From Microthyrium microscopicum (taxonomy: Eukaryota > Ascomycota > Dothideomycetes > Microthyriales > Microthyriaceae): a stretch of DNA of 64,000 bases. A program made the translations under genes and the position numbers. Where the stretch lies: assembly GCA_010405405.1 (NCBI GenBank), contig MU004243.1, forward strand, positions 243,340 through 307,339, given 5' to 3'. Below, piece after piece: positions 12,882-23,390 of the stretch. Each line of letters opens with the position of its first letter. Position 1 is the stretch's first letter. The notes beneath the pieces are model-generated. The model saw only the letters and a list, made by a program, of their open reading frames with translations, had not been told where the DNA came from and did not search any database.

Positions 12882-13603
12882 GGTGGAGATGCGTAATGGG
12901 TTTATCGGGGGGGAGTTTTGTCGTAGATGATGGAGAGTTGTGGAGGCGTGGAGGAAGGAAGATGAGAATTTAGGTGGTGGATGGGATGAGGCTGGTCAAG
13001 GAAGTCGCGACAAGAAATCTGCAACACCAAATCATCCGTGCGTTCTTCTCTCCCGTAACTTCATCCCCTTCCAGTCTTCGAATACTCCTCACTTTGTCTC
13101 ATTGCATAATGCTCTATGGATAGATGACGAGATTATTAGTGAATATACAATTTCCAAAAGAAGCCAGTGTAAATGCTTGAATCTTGTAAGCACACTATTG
13201 CATTGAGCTACCATACGACCAGTTTCTTCTGACCCAACCTTTCCCATTCTTCTCTCGCAGTATTTTAGAGTAATTTAGATGTTCAGAGGAACCGCCATGA
13301 AGTCAGTTGTTGACTACTGCATCTTCATCTGGCGTTTCAGCCTTGCACCATAGTGCGTACTAGCTGCATCTGCAAGTTTGCAACAACATCGTCAAACACC
13401 CCGAGAACCATATTAGAGACTAAAATACCATGATTCGACATGGCATTCAAGTTACAGTAAGGCCGTCATCATAGGTAAAATAAATGCTCTTCTTTTCGAA
13501 GAATCCTCCAAGATTCCCAAGCTCTCACTTTCTTGACATATCCAAGCTCTTTGCCATCCCAGAATCACATACCACGATTTGATATTCTCAATCCATATCA
13601 ACA
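12882..13603. other. Divergent intergenic region
   Basis: About 720 bases between RVB1 (minus) and a small Cys-rich gene (plus). A G-rich run follows the RVB1 start. I see no gene or repeat. Confidence 0.4.
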
Positions 13604-14044
13604 ATGAACTACTCCCTCTGCAATAACCTCGCAATCCCCCTACCACCAACCGCCAGCGCAAGCTGCGGCGTCGCCAGCACAGTTGCCAACTTCTCCACCA
13701 TCCTGAAATCCTGCTGCAATAACGGCCCCATCGCCAACTACTCGCAATCGCCCTCAAGAGGAGGTGATCCCAACGGCCCAACATATTGTTTTGAGTACTG
13801 CAACATCACGGATCCCAATTTGAGCTATCTTGATGTCGAAAGATGTATTATGGGCAATATCACCCTCAATCAAAACTTGAGTGCAATCGGCCAGCCTCAG
13901 GCGTTGGATGTCTTCTGTATACCAGCCGCGAATGGAACGCTGACGGTGTCGACGGGGTCAAAGACTATAGTGGGTGGAATGAGTCGGGTGGTTTGGGCGA
14001 TTTTGGGGATAGGACTTGTTGGGGCGGTCTTTTCTGGGTTGTGA
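13604..14044 (+). CDS. Small Cys-rich protein with a C-terminal hydrophobic segment
   Basis: One exon, 146 residues, starting MNYSLCNNLAIPLPP. It has eight or more Cys (SCGVAST, KSCCNNG, YCFEYCNIT, RCIMG, VFCIP) in the first 110 residues, several N-glycosylation sites (NYS, NIT, NLS, NGT) and a C-terminal hydrophobic stretch MSRVVWAILGIGLVGAVFS. The layout suggests a surface protein held by a tail helix or a GPI signal. There is, however, no N-terminal signal peptide in this frame, so an upstream exon may be missing or it may be tail-anchored. The family is not recognised. Confidence 0.55.
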   Translation: MNYSLCNNLAIPLPPTASASCGVASTVANFSTILKSCCNNGPIANYSQSPSRGGDPNGPTYCFEYCNITDPNLSYLDVERCIMGNITLNQNLSAIGQPQALDVFCIPAANGTLTVSTGSKTIVGGMSRVVWAILGIGLVGAVFSGL

Positions 14045-14507
14045 GGAGATGGAATTGATGGAAGGGAGTGGATATGGAGATGATCTTGGCTGTGCAGGTT
14101 TAATCTTGCATTCATGATGACTATGCCTCCACAAAATTCAGTTGCTACAAATTGCGTTAATGGGCTCTGGGAATGCTGTGCAGGCGGTTGGTTAGATCTC
14201 CGGACTGATTGTATAGTGTGTATGTCGATACACGCTAGCTATTGGCATTGGCAACAAACGAGATAAAGAGCATAGAAATACGACCGCGGGCTGCGATAGC
14301 CCTCAAAGAGTCACTATGAGTGCCAAAGAAGATGTTCATGCATAGATAATGCTAACATTTGTTTATCAAAACCTTTGTACCAGCAGCTCCAAACACTGAG
14401 ACTCAATGATTACGCGAGGAGTAATTCTGCCCGGCTGTGTTGTATCCATTACATGACATCGCTTTGCTGTCCTCAACCACTATAATAGCTTTCCCATCTC
14501 CATAGCA
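14045..14507. other. Convergent region at the left edge of the paralogue array
   Basis: About 460 bases between the Cys-rich gene and array copy A. No gene or repeat is recognised. Confidence 0.4.
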
Positions 14508-15690
14508 TCATCCATCAACCTCAGAATGGGTTCCATTTTCGTCCTTCAGGCTCTTGCGAAACTCGGTCCAAGGCACTATAGTCTCTGCGACTTTGTCAAA
14601 GACAGCGGGCATGAAGACAATTTTTGCACTGCCTTCCTTCTTGCGTATAACTGTCACTTGAAGGTCCCTTGCACGTAGGTTGTTGTCGAACTCGATATCG
14701 TACTCTCCAAACAGTGCTTCCAACCAACCCTCAACGCGTAAGGTAATATAAGCGTACTTCATACATTTACGGCATTGAGATGCAACTACTCGAGCATCCT
14801 TCTCAGGATCTTCGCTAGGAAAACTTTCGGTAAGCATAGTGATCTTTCGTAAGTTGGGAAATTGGGTGAAAACCCTGGAACGCGTTAGTACCGAGATCCT
14901 ACGAAGGAGCTAATAATACTGACCAAGGCAAATCAACCCAATGACTTGGTAGAACAGTCATGCAAGTAACGAGCTTCCTTGTGGATGCGGGAAGGCGTTT
15001 GGTATTAAAGTCGAAGAGACGATAGGTCGTACTCCATCGGCCCAGGTGGTCTTGCTCGCGCCGACTCGTTATCTTTTCCTCAGGAACGAACATGTTGAGA
15101 TGTTGGTATATTTGTTCACGGTCGTGATAGTAGATGGTTCTGCAGGTGCTGAGAATGGCCATTTGAGGCATAGGAGCCGGGCTGTTGCGAAACCGTCTGG
15201 ATGCTTCAATGCGCTGATAGAAGTCCTTGATGTCGCCGCTTGCCAACTCATCGTAAATCGACCATCGAATTTCAGGCGGTAACCGTAGAAAAGGAGTGTT
15301 GCTGTTTTGCACCGTGATGTCTTGTGTTTTGGGGTTGACTTCCGATATACTCATGTCCAGAACTGAGCCATCAACCTGAGAACTATAAGCATGAGATTAC
15401 GAGAAGCGTGCTGCAAGTCTTCAAAGCATATTCTTCGACGATAGTCAAAAACATCTTGCTCAGACTTTAATCAGACGTTAACGCGGCAAGCTTACCAACG
15501 CCAGTGTATCCCTTCTGTTGCATAATGCATCCCGCATATATGCTTGATGCAGCTCCACACGCCTCCAGTGACGATCCAGTTCCGCAAATTGGTGCGGCTG
15601 TAAATGCCAACGCAGCCAGATGCCGCCCACCCATTTGCTCGGCCATTCTCGTTCTTCCCACCATTTGCTGCTCTTTGGCGGTAGAGCCAT
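14508..15690 (-). CDS. Array copy A: LPxEIR (F-box/2EXR-like) protein
   Basis: Three exons: 15690-15496, 15375-14924, 14874-14508; 337 residues. Exon 1 encodes a basic, Trp-rich lead (MALPPKSSKWWEEREW). Exon 2 starts VDGSVLDMSISEVN and contains TPFLRLPPEIRWSIYDELAS, then MAILSTCRTIYYHDREQIYQ, the layout of F-box-like/2EXR proteins common in Pezizomycotina. Exon 3 reads VFTQFPNLRKITML, then a 'GEYDIEFDNNLRARDLQVTV' segment and a C-terminal PWTEFRKSL. Intron 1 is phase 0 and intron 2 is phase 2 after a conserved Trp, exactly as in the other copies. Such proteins are often thought to act as substrate adaptors, but no function is shown. It is the most 3' member of the tandem array and looks intact. 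Confidence 0.8.
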
Positions 15691-16140
15691 GTTGGTCGCT
15701 GGTACGACTGTAAATTGACAAAGAGTTTAAATTGACGTGAGCGGGAGTTTTAAACTGGAAGTAGACTGTATGTAGAGGGGCAGTAATAAGGTTGCCCGGA
15801 AACACGATATGTTATATCACGTCAGAGACTTCAGCCTAATGGACGGCATGTGTCAGCCTGATGGAACATATCTAGCCTTCCACATTCTCAAGTCTCATGG
15901 CTGCTAAAAAAATTCTACCGATGCAAACACTTATAGCTGCCAGGTCAGTAGTTACATGGTCTTGATTGCAATTCAAGTGATTTTGGATTATATGTACAAG
16001 TAAAGTTTATATTATATTTCCAGGGTCTTGTCCTCATGAACAGCCATGATGGTCCCCACTTGCCAACCTCGATGACTTCCAACAAAATCTTCCACCTTTG
16101 ACCCTCAGCTGACTCTGAACTTATCCCAGTCTCGATTGTC
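15691..16140. other. Spacer between array copies A and B
   Basis: About 450 bases; presumed promoter of copy A and 3' end of copy B. The TTCCTT-type dyad seen before other copies was not found here. Confidence 0.4.
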
Positions 16141-17405
16141 TCAAATTTGGTTCTTGTACTTGACTTGGATAATCTTGCGAAGCTGACTCCAAGTCATCAG
16201 TTCTTTATGAGCTGAATCTAGGATCAAAGGCTTGTAGACAACGGTCTCGCTGCTTTGGTTCTTGGAGCGAATAGTCAAATCAAGGTTGTCCGCACGTATG
16301 TCTTTGTCAAACTCAAGATCGTAATATCCACCAAGCCGTGACACAAGACACAGATGGAATCTGCGGTATTCGTGGTCAGGCGAGCCAGGGGCCCGTAGCA
16401 GGCGGGTATGAAGGTCCGCCATAGCGCCAAAGCATCTTGATGTCGCCAACTGCTCATCATCGGTCGCTTCACTGCTGAACTCGCAGACCACGATGCTTAT
16501 CTCCTGAAGATTTGTGAAGCTTGTACATAACCTAGAACGCAATCAGTGTCAGGGAATCACAACGTATTATGAGGTAGCAGGCGAAATGCACACTATCGGT
16601 GGTTGTAAATCTGGGAAAATTCATACCATTCTAACAGACCCCAATGCATGCTCATAATGGTCATGCGTGTGATCATATTCTTTGTGGAGTAACCGAGATA
16701 TTGGGTGTTGAATCTGAATAGCAAGAAGGCGTAATTGTCGACAGCGAAAATGTTCGTAAATACGAACCTGACGCCAGCGTCGTCAGTGTATTTGCGACCA
16801 TTGTTTATGGAAAGTGTCCTTGCAGGAACGATTAGGTCCAAATCTCTGAACATACGACCGTGAGCCTCGCAATATATTGTTCGACAAGATGCAAGAATGT
16901 GAAGCATAGAAGCTGACTTGTTGAGATTTGCGAGAGTCCTCGCATTCATGATGCGGTCGTAGCGGAGGCTTTCGTCGTCCGCGATCATTTCGATGTAGAT
17001 CATATCGCGAATTTCCTGTGGTAAGCGAAGGAAGCTGGAGCTTTTCAAGTTGCGTAAAGTAGCACTTTCTGTTACGAAATTGAATTTGGTGATCTTATGA
17101 TCGTGGGGAAAGCCGTTTGCCTGAAGGTTGTAAGTAAGAGTCTACATTGATAGAGCGCTGATTATAGCGGCAGTCCTAATGCGCTGACAGAAGCGACCGT
17201 TTTGGCATTGCTCTTGAGTTTAATACAATCAATCTAGGAGGACTTTTACCTTTTGAAGCTTTACCAAGGCCCTGGATTGGTAGAGTCTCTCAGACATAAC
17301 AGCTTGATGAGCTTCGAGGCGTCTTCGTTCTAGGCTATATCCAGCCCACGTGTCTTCCATACCTTCACCTTTCCACCATCTGGTATTTCGGGGCGCCAAA
17401 GCCAT
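16141..17405 (-). CDS. Array copy B: LPxEIR (F-box/2EXR-like) protein
   Basis: Three exons: 17405-17250, 17120-16627, 16531-16141; 346 residues, with introns of 129 and 95 bases. Exon 1 begins MALAPRNTRWWKGEG, close to copy A's lead (MALPPKSSKWW). Exon 2 carries SSFLRLPQEIRDMIYIEM and HILASCRTIYCEAHGRMFRD, then TKNMITRMTIMSMHW ending in the conserved Trp. Exon 3 reads LCTSFTNLQEISIVVCEF, GGYYDLEFDKDIRADNLDLT and MTWSQLRKIIQ. Frame and splice sites are sound, so it looks functional. Function is unknown; its closest visible relatives are its neighbours. Confidence 0.8.
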
Positions 17406-17681
17406 TGTGTTGGTGTCTGCGGATGGCAGCGTCCTTGGGTTCTAATTGCGTTGAGTTCCGCAAGCAAAAGCTGGAGGAGAGGTGTCAGAGAAGGAATTGA
17501 GAGAATGAGGCTGGGTATGGGGTAGAGCATGTGACATTTTAAATTGCAGTGGCATAAAAGGTAGTGACTGGAGGTTTTGAAAATCAAATGTAATGGGGAA
17601 TGCGGAAAGTTCAACCTAACGGGTTGTGGTCTGCCTTCCGACTTCCTTCCGCATTCAATACTCACACACCCTTACCACAGA

Positions 17682-17700
17682 GTTCCTTCTTGATAAGGAA
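17682..17700. promoter_or_regulatory. TTCCTT..AAGGAA dyad upstream of array copy B
   Basis: The sequence GTTCCTTCTTGATAAGGAA forms an inverted repeat about 280 bases upstream of copy B's ATG. It is followed by a second CTCTTTCCTTCC tract. Similar dyads occur upstream of copies C, E and F. A role as a binding site is inferred from recurrence only. Confidence 0.3.
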
Positions 17701-18041
17701 GAGTAGTGCACGCTCTTTCCTTCCGAGTTACAAGCCCTGTCAGTTATATCAAGAACCTTTGTCAAGAAAATATTGGGGTTTTGACTGAATTGCGCTTATT
17801 TAACACTGGTCCAAACATATCTTTGTTCGGTATCTATGGAAGGTCCATCGAGATTTGAAGAATTCCTCAAGCTTTCAGCGTCAAGTCCAACAAAAGCAAC
17901 AATCGCCGAGCTTAGCATTCACTCCGTGGATAATAACATCCAGTCGCAGAGCTTATACCCCCATTTCCAGGCTCAATACTCCCTGACGAGTCCCTGTCCT
18001 CATAATGCCCGATCATGAATTGGAACAGCTACACTCTGCTA

Positions 18042-19208
18042 TCAATCCACCACTGCATTAGGTGCTGCGCTTTGCAAGATAGTCTTGCGAAGCTGGGTCC
18101 ATGTCAGCAACGGGTGAGGGTTGTGTTCCAGGAAGAGAGGCTGGAAGACAATCGGCAGACTTCCCTCGCGCAGAACCGTCACATCAAGACTCTCCGCCAT
18201 TTCGTTGTCGTCGAACTCAACATCGTAGTCTCCAACTACCGGAGCAATGACATGGTGTTTACGAAGCAGCATCTCGTCAAAACATGTCATTGTTGACCGG
18301 CACCGCCACGCATGAATTTTACCATCTCCATCTTTATCCCGCCGTTCTTCGACAATTATGGTGACAACTTGCAGGTTAGGAAAGTTTTTGAACACCCTGA
18401 AGCTAGTTAGTGGAAAGCGGTTCTCATCTGAGCAAGCTGTCTTACCAAATCTCTTCGAGCGATTCATTTGCCAGAACAGTGATGCGGGTAACGACATCTC
18501 GTATGAGTGGGCGGAGCTGTGTTGTTCGGAGTCTGAAGAGTTTGTAGCTGTAGCTGTCCTCGCGAGTGCTCCAGTATTCTCTTTCATTGTGTAACGACAA
18601 CGACTCTTAGGGTACGAAAATGTCAAGCTGCTTGATGATGTGATCGTGCGCTTCATGGTAGGTGGCTCTACAAGAATCGAGAATAGTGAGTCTGGGTATG
18701 GGAGTTCTTTTGTTCGGATATGTCTGGGCTTCGACAACACGTTAAAGTAAGTTGACCCTATCTCTCGCCAGTCCATCGTAGATCATATATCGAAGTTCTC
18801 GTGGTAGAAGAAGGAAAGAAGATGTTTGATTTTGGTAAGTCACTTCCTTTGTCTTAACGTTTAGTTCGGTCATCTCCAAGCTCTGGCTAGCCAGACGAGC
18901 GAGATCCTATTTGGTAGTGATCAAGTAAAGTGACAGAGTCGACTTGCGTTGGCTGATGGAAGCATTGTGCAGCTCTTCAGAGACGGGAAGACCAATGACT
19001 TACCGACGGAAAATTTGGGGCAGCAGCGCGCTCTCGACGAAATAACCTCCATGCGTAAATGATGTAGCTCTATCGCGAATTCCGGTGAGCCAGGATACGG
19101 TGTACTGGTTCGGTCTCGCGAAAGGTGATACGGACCGCGCGAACCCCCAAAGAAGCCATTGGGTCGAGATCGTGCTTCAGGGAAGCCACGTCGGCCTCGA
19201 CGTTCCAT
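18042..19208 (-). pseudogene. Array copy C: broken LPxEIR paralogue
   Basis: Exon 2 (18906-18446) and exon 3 (18396-18042) align with the other copies: SSFLLLPRELRYMIYDGLAR, ILDSCRATYHEAHDHIIK, then VFKNFPNLQVVTIIVEE and VGDYDVEFDDNEMAESLDVT with LLTWTQLRKTI. Exon 2 has two in-frame stops, TAA at 18744-18742 and TAA at 18609-18607, while the frame and both exon 3 splice sites are otherwise kept. A likely exon 1 starts at 19208 (MERRGRRGFPEARSRP), but its donor does not meet exon 2 in the expected phase 0. The copy looks recently inactivated: few breaks and no frameshift in the last two exons. A dyad like that of its intact neighbours lies about 185 bases upstream. Confidence 0.75.
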
Positions 19209-19393
19209 TTCGGTGTAACGTACACGATGTAAAAATCGTGAGGCCCTGAATGTCAAATTTATGTCGAGATCTTGAAGCTATAGGAACACGAAGCGAGGAC
19301 ATGTCTCAATGTTGCAATGTTGCAGTGTGGAAGAAATCAGATATCTTTTACGTACTTCTGCACGAGGTAGACATAAGTTGCCAGCCACAGTAG

Positions 19394-19417
19394 TCGTTCC
19401 TTCCTAAAAAGGACGAA
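19394..19417. promoter_or_regulatory. TTCCTTCCT..AAGGA dyad upstream of array copy C
   Basis: The dyad TTCCTTCCTAAAAAGGACG is followed by a TGCTCCTTCC tract, closely resembling the element upstream of copy F (CCCTTCCTGAAAGGGAC, then TGCTCTTCCC). Shared by several array copies; function inferred. Confidence 0.3.
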
Positions 19418-19550
19418 GCATCTGCTCCTTCCCCGTCAGTCTATTCTCGCGGTATCAAGAATCAATCAGAATACCTCATGTTCTGTTCATCAAATTAATT
19501 CTGCAGCCCGGTTCCAGTCTCTTGATCGATCATCATGACTTGGATGCGTC

Positions 19551-20726
19551 CTAACGTTCTCTCTGCGTTTCACCATGTGCGATATTCCATAGCTGGGTCC
19601 AAGTTACCAACTCGTCTGAATCATGAAAGATGATCACAGGTTTGACAGTGATCGATGGGCCTCCTTGACCCTTAAGCTGTACTATCAAAGTGAGATCCTT
19701 CAGTAAAAGGAGTTGCTCAAGAGTTACATCGTCCATTGATTCGTGGTTCTCGCCATCAAATTTGACCTCATAGTCTGTCTCTGAAGGCGGCGCAGCGAAA
19801 GAGCTTCGTTGGTTGAATGGATCATGTTCTCCGCCTTTAGATTGTAAGTAATATATGCCAGCGTTGCGGCGGACTAGAACATCCAGATAGGGAACGCTCA
19901 TGTTACACATCCAGCGAAGTGCTTCGGCTGGTTCGTCGTATTTGGGTACAGTGACATTGTAATCGCTGCTCACATATGAGACTTCGGTGATTGTTCGCAA
20001 ACTGGGGAAGCTTTCGCGTAGCCTCGAACTGATCAGTATCTAATGTGGTCGCCCGAGTCGAAAAAACTCACCTCGAGAATCTGATATATGACTTTGGAAG
20101 TATGGTCAAGCGAGTAATAAGCTGTCCAGTAGAAAGATGAAAATGCTTGGTACTCAAGTCGAAGAGAAGAGACGCAGGGTTTACCTTCGACGTTGAGGAT
20201 GCACTATTATTCCCAGTGAATTCAGCAAAAAGAAGGATGTGCTCGCTAGGAGTAATCATGTTGAGGTTTTTGAAAACATCGTTGTGGGCTTCGTTGTAGA
20301 TGGTTCTACATATGTTGAGAAGAGCTATTTGAGGTATGCGCGATGGCATGATATCAAGTATTTGAGCTGCTCTAATACGCTGTACGAAGCCCGCATCGTC
20401 TGTTGCAAGTTCCAAACAAATAGCCAGTCTTATTTCTTGCGGTAGCTTCAAGAATAAAGATTTTTCCAAGTTCTGAAGAGTGATGGGCTTGGTCTTAACG
20501 TTGTAAACAGTGATGTCTGTTCTTTGGGACGACCCGTTGACCTGAATAGTGTAAGTAGGTAGGTATGTACTTATGTAGTCTTATATAGCTACATCGTGTT
20601 GGAAAACGATGGGCAGCTTACTTTTGCAGCTTTATCTTCGTGTTCTCTGCTATAATATTTCTCACTGATACGGAGCCGATGCGCCTCAAGAAGCTTTGGG
20701 TCCGCACCCTTCAAATCTATGTTCAT
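19551..20726 (-). CDS. Array copy D: LPxEIR (F-box/2EXR-like) protein
   Basis: Three exons: 20726-20622, 20541-20072, 20028-19551; 350 residues, introns of 80 and 43 bases. Exon 1 encodes MNIDLKGADPKLLEAHRLRI, unlike the leads of copies A, B and F. Exon 2 begins VNGSSQRTDITVYNVKTKP and holds KSLFLKLPQEIRLAICLELA and ALLNICRTIYNEAHNDVFKN. Exon 3 reads SRLRESFPSLRTITEVSYVS, then DYEVKFDGENHESMDDVTLE and LVTWTQLWNIAHG. The second intron is phase 2 as in the other copies, but the usual Trp codon at the join is Ser here. The frame is intact. Confidence 0.8.
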
Positions 20727-21705
20727 CGGATATCCTTTCAATGGATTGGCCGAACCGTGGCTACTTGATTTCTTGATGTTGAGATTGAAAGGTCAACAAC
20801 GGGCAGTTTCAAAAGTGTAACGAAGTTTGATAGACAGCTTATTTTCAAGGTTCGATTTGGTTTATGCGAAATTCCTGCGTAATGGGGGCCAATATGCAGC
20901 CTGCCATGCTGGCAATGGGCATGCACCTCATATAAGCGGTGCCCAATACTATGATCACTTCAAACTCAAACGCTATTCTCCGCCATTGATCATGGTTGGC
21001 TTGTGCTACATCCCGATCACTTCAAACTATCATGTATAGGCTGCCATAATTCCCGCGTAACCTATCAATAAACGACCACCCAAGCCATCCCATCTGTACC
21101 TCTCCAGATTCATTCGCCGTGTTGGATTCCAATTATGCTATGAAATTACGACCTACTAAACAGCTCTCCGGAGTCGGGATTGCAGACAGCCAGCTTGGAG
21201 ACAATTGCTGGCCCTGCCTCTCGTCCCACAGTCAAGTCGAGATTCTCGCACAAAGGTTGTCCTCAGACATCCAGACATCATGGTCTCCAAGCAAACCAGG
21301 AAGATATGGCATCAAGGAATGTTGAGAACAATTATAACATGCTCGCTCATGTTCATTCCACCTCTATGACATGGCATATGCCAAGTTGAAATCTCAGAAT
21401 CCCCTCACTACTGTGATTGGGGTTTAAAAAGGCTAGATGAAAGGAGCAGAATTGAACGGATTCAACATGTTTGTATTATCCTTTAAAGAGACCTCTCTCC
21501 TACATTCCTACTAACGATGAGCAGCTCGAAGACTTGTTAAGTCCATTGGAAACTGCTTCATGCATGAGACCGCGAAAGTCGAGACAACATACAGTTCTCC
21601 CGGAGCGCAGCATCCTAATGGGCTTTGATCCTTAAATTGCTTTGAACAACAGCTCAATTTCGCCACCGTGTCAGCCATGAGGTAACGCAATACGATCGAA
21701 TCATC
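20727..21705. other. Long spacer between array copies D and E
   Basis: About 980 bases, the longest gap in the array. No gene is recognised; a GATCACTTCAAACT string recurs at 20954 and 21016. No array-type dyad was found near copy D. Confidence 0.4.
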
Positions 21706-22893
21706 TCAGTTGAGGTCGTCTTCGTCTGTTGGAAAGCGATGACCAGAGGGTTTGAAGATGTCGACCTTCTTGCAAAGCTGACTCAAGGTGGAAAACTCAT
21801 GAGTTCTAACATTGAAGACGAGGGGCGTGATGGTGATTGGCACACTTCCTTTTCCTTTGCGCCGAATAATAATGTCAAAGCTCGTGCGTTCTTCATTAAG
21901 AGTATTGGAGACATCGTATTCTCCAAGCACTTCTTTCACACTTCCATATAATAGTATGACTTCGTTGCAATCCATGCCCTCCCAGCTGTTGTCACAGTCG
22001 TGTGCCTCATCCAGCTTTGGAATCACGTTGGCGGAGCCGTAGGTAAGTATAGTGATATCTCGCAACCTGGGGAAGGTTTCAAAAAGCCTGTAAGCGGTCA
22101 GTAAACGGAAGGATATGGTAGTAGGCATAATATGTGACGCTACATTCTTACCATCGCCATTTAATGAATCGAGTTTTCATGATGGTCATGGAAGTACACC
22201 CGTTTGCAAAATGTCCTTTCCACCTGACCCCCTCCCCATTCATACTTTTCAATACTTTTTATGGGGTTTTCATAAGGAATTGGCCAACCAGGTGGGCCAA
22301 ATATACTAGTCTCTTTTCGGTCCCAGACTTTACTAAGAAAACTTAGGTTATAATGCCTTTGATTGGTTATATTGTCCCAAAAAACATGTATTAGGGGAGA
22401 GTGGTAGGTGGAAAGGACATTTTGCAAACAGGTGTAATGAGCTTTGCGGTGGACAAGGGCAAGCGAATGGTGTTGGATTCGAAAAGTCGCAACGATACAT
22501 TGAGTTCCCCACCAGGAGCATCGCACATAGGATGATTACGTTAAGGCGCTGGTAGATCCGATCATGACCTTCACAGTAGGTTGTTCTACAAATGCTAAGG
22601 ATGGCAGTCTCAGGCATCGGAAGTCGATCCTCTCGAGGCAGGCTGCTCCGACGTTGCCAGAGACTGGCCTTAACACGTTGCAAGTAGTTTTCATGGTCTG
22701 CAACAACTTCATCGTAGATCATGAGTCGAATCTCCGATGGTAGACGAAGGAAGGGGGATTTGCCCAAGTTCTCCAATGTGATGCTTGAGACTCTTTCTTG
22801 CTGCGACCTTGTTTGATGCCATCGTGAAATTATGTGGCGTTGAGAATTGGTAGATGGTTTTGAGTGGAGTATATGGGGTGTGAGGTAAAACAA
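21706..22893 (-). pseudogene. Array copy E: LPxEIR paralogue broken by a frameshift and a MITE
   Basis: Exon 2 reads KSPFLRLPSEIRLMIYDEVV and ILSICRTTYCEGHDRIYQ as in the other copies. Near 22531-22536 one base is missing, after which the family sequence continues in the next frame (SLRLFESNTIRLPLSTAKLI). At that point a 238-base element (22197-22434) is inserted. Across its single-TA target site the family sequence resumes (SMTIMKTRFIKWRW) and splices through a phase-2 junction (donor after 22152, acceptor before 22087) to an apparently intact exon 3 (22087-21706; WLFETFPRLRDITILTY). No convincing exon 1 is seen upstream. The copy is dead as a full-length gene. Confidence 0.75.
22197..22434. 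mobile_element. MITE, TA target site, terminal inverted repeats (Tc1/mariner-like)
   Basis: The ends are inverted repeats: the left reads CACCCGTTTGCAAAATGTCC and continues TTTCCACCT; the right end is its reverse complement with one change in the first 29 bases (CACCTG for CACCCG). TA dinucleotides flank both sides (22195-22196 and 22435-22436). Length is 238 bases and there is no coding capacity. A TA duplication and no transposase mark it as a non-autonomous Tc1/mariner-type element. It sits in exon 2 of array copy E. Removing it together with one TA joins the host family sequence in frame, which fixes both element ends independently. Confidence 0.8.
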
Positions 22894-23027
22894 GCAAGGT
22901 CTAAAGACCTGATGATACAGAATTTTATGGGGTGCTTTTTGGACGACAGCAACAACTCAGAATCTGGTTAGGAAAAAGGTTCGGCGCTGGTAATGGTGGG
23001 GTTTTAGTCTTCTTTGAGTGCTGAGTG

Positions 23028-23045
23028 CCTTCCTAGAACGGAAGG
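23028..23045. promoter_or_regulatory. CCTTCCT..GGAAGG dyad upstream of array copy E
   Basis: CCTTCCTAGAACGGAAGG is an inverted repeat with a short loop, followed by TGCTCCTGCG. It resembles the dyads upstream of copies B, C and F and lies where the promoter of the now broken copy E would be. Confidence 0.28.
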
Positions 23046-23390
23046 TGCTCCTGCGTCAAAATCACTGGAGAGCGAGAGCTCTGAAACCTCGCGTGGAAGC
23101 TCTTAGCAGTAGACGGAACGAAAAGTTATGAGCGAATTGGATCATCTTGATGCTGTGTAATGGATACTACAATGTAGCTTAGATAACTAGCATTTATCCT
23201 TTCCAGTCTACCTCACAACTAACAGATACTGCCTCAATCATAAACGTTAGTGTGTGAGCGCAGTTCCAGATACAATTTTCTGAACCCAAAATGCTTGCTC
23301 ATTCGCGGTCATCGCCGCCATCAATATCATTGCCAGAGCCAATCCCTACAAAACCTTGCCTTAGTTTCGCGCCGTCTCCGCCATTGCTAG

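Noticed and set aside
13604-14044. Classic secreted effector call for the Cys-rich gene
   Set aside because: No N-terminal signal peptide in the frame, so secretion is not supported without an extra exon.
22348-22893. 181-codon frame across array copy E
   Set aside because: It runs through the frameshift and into the MITE; its last ~60 codons are out of frame with the family or are element sequence.
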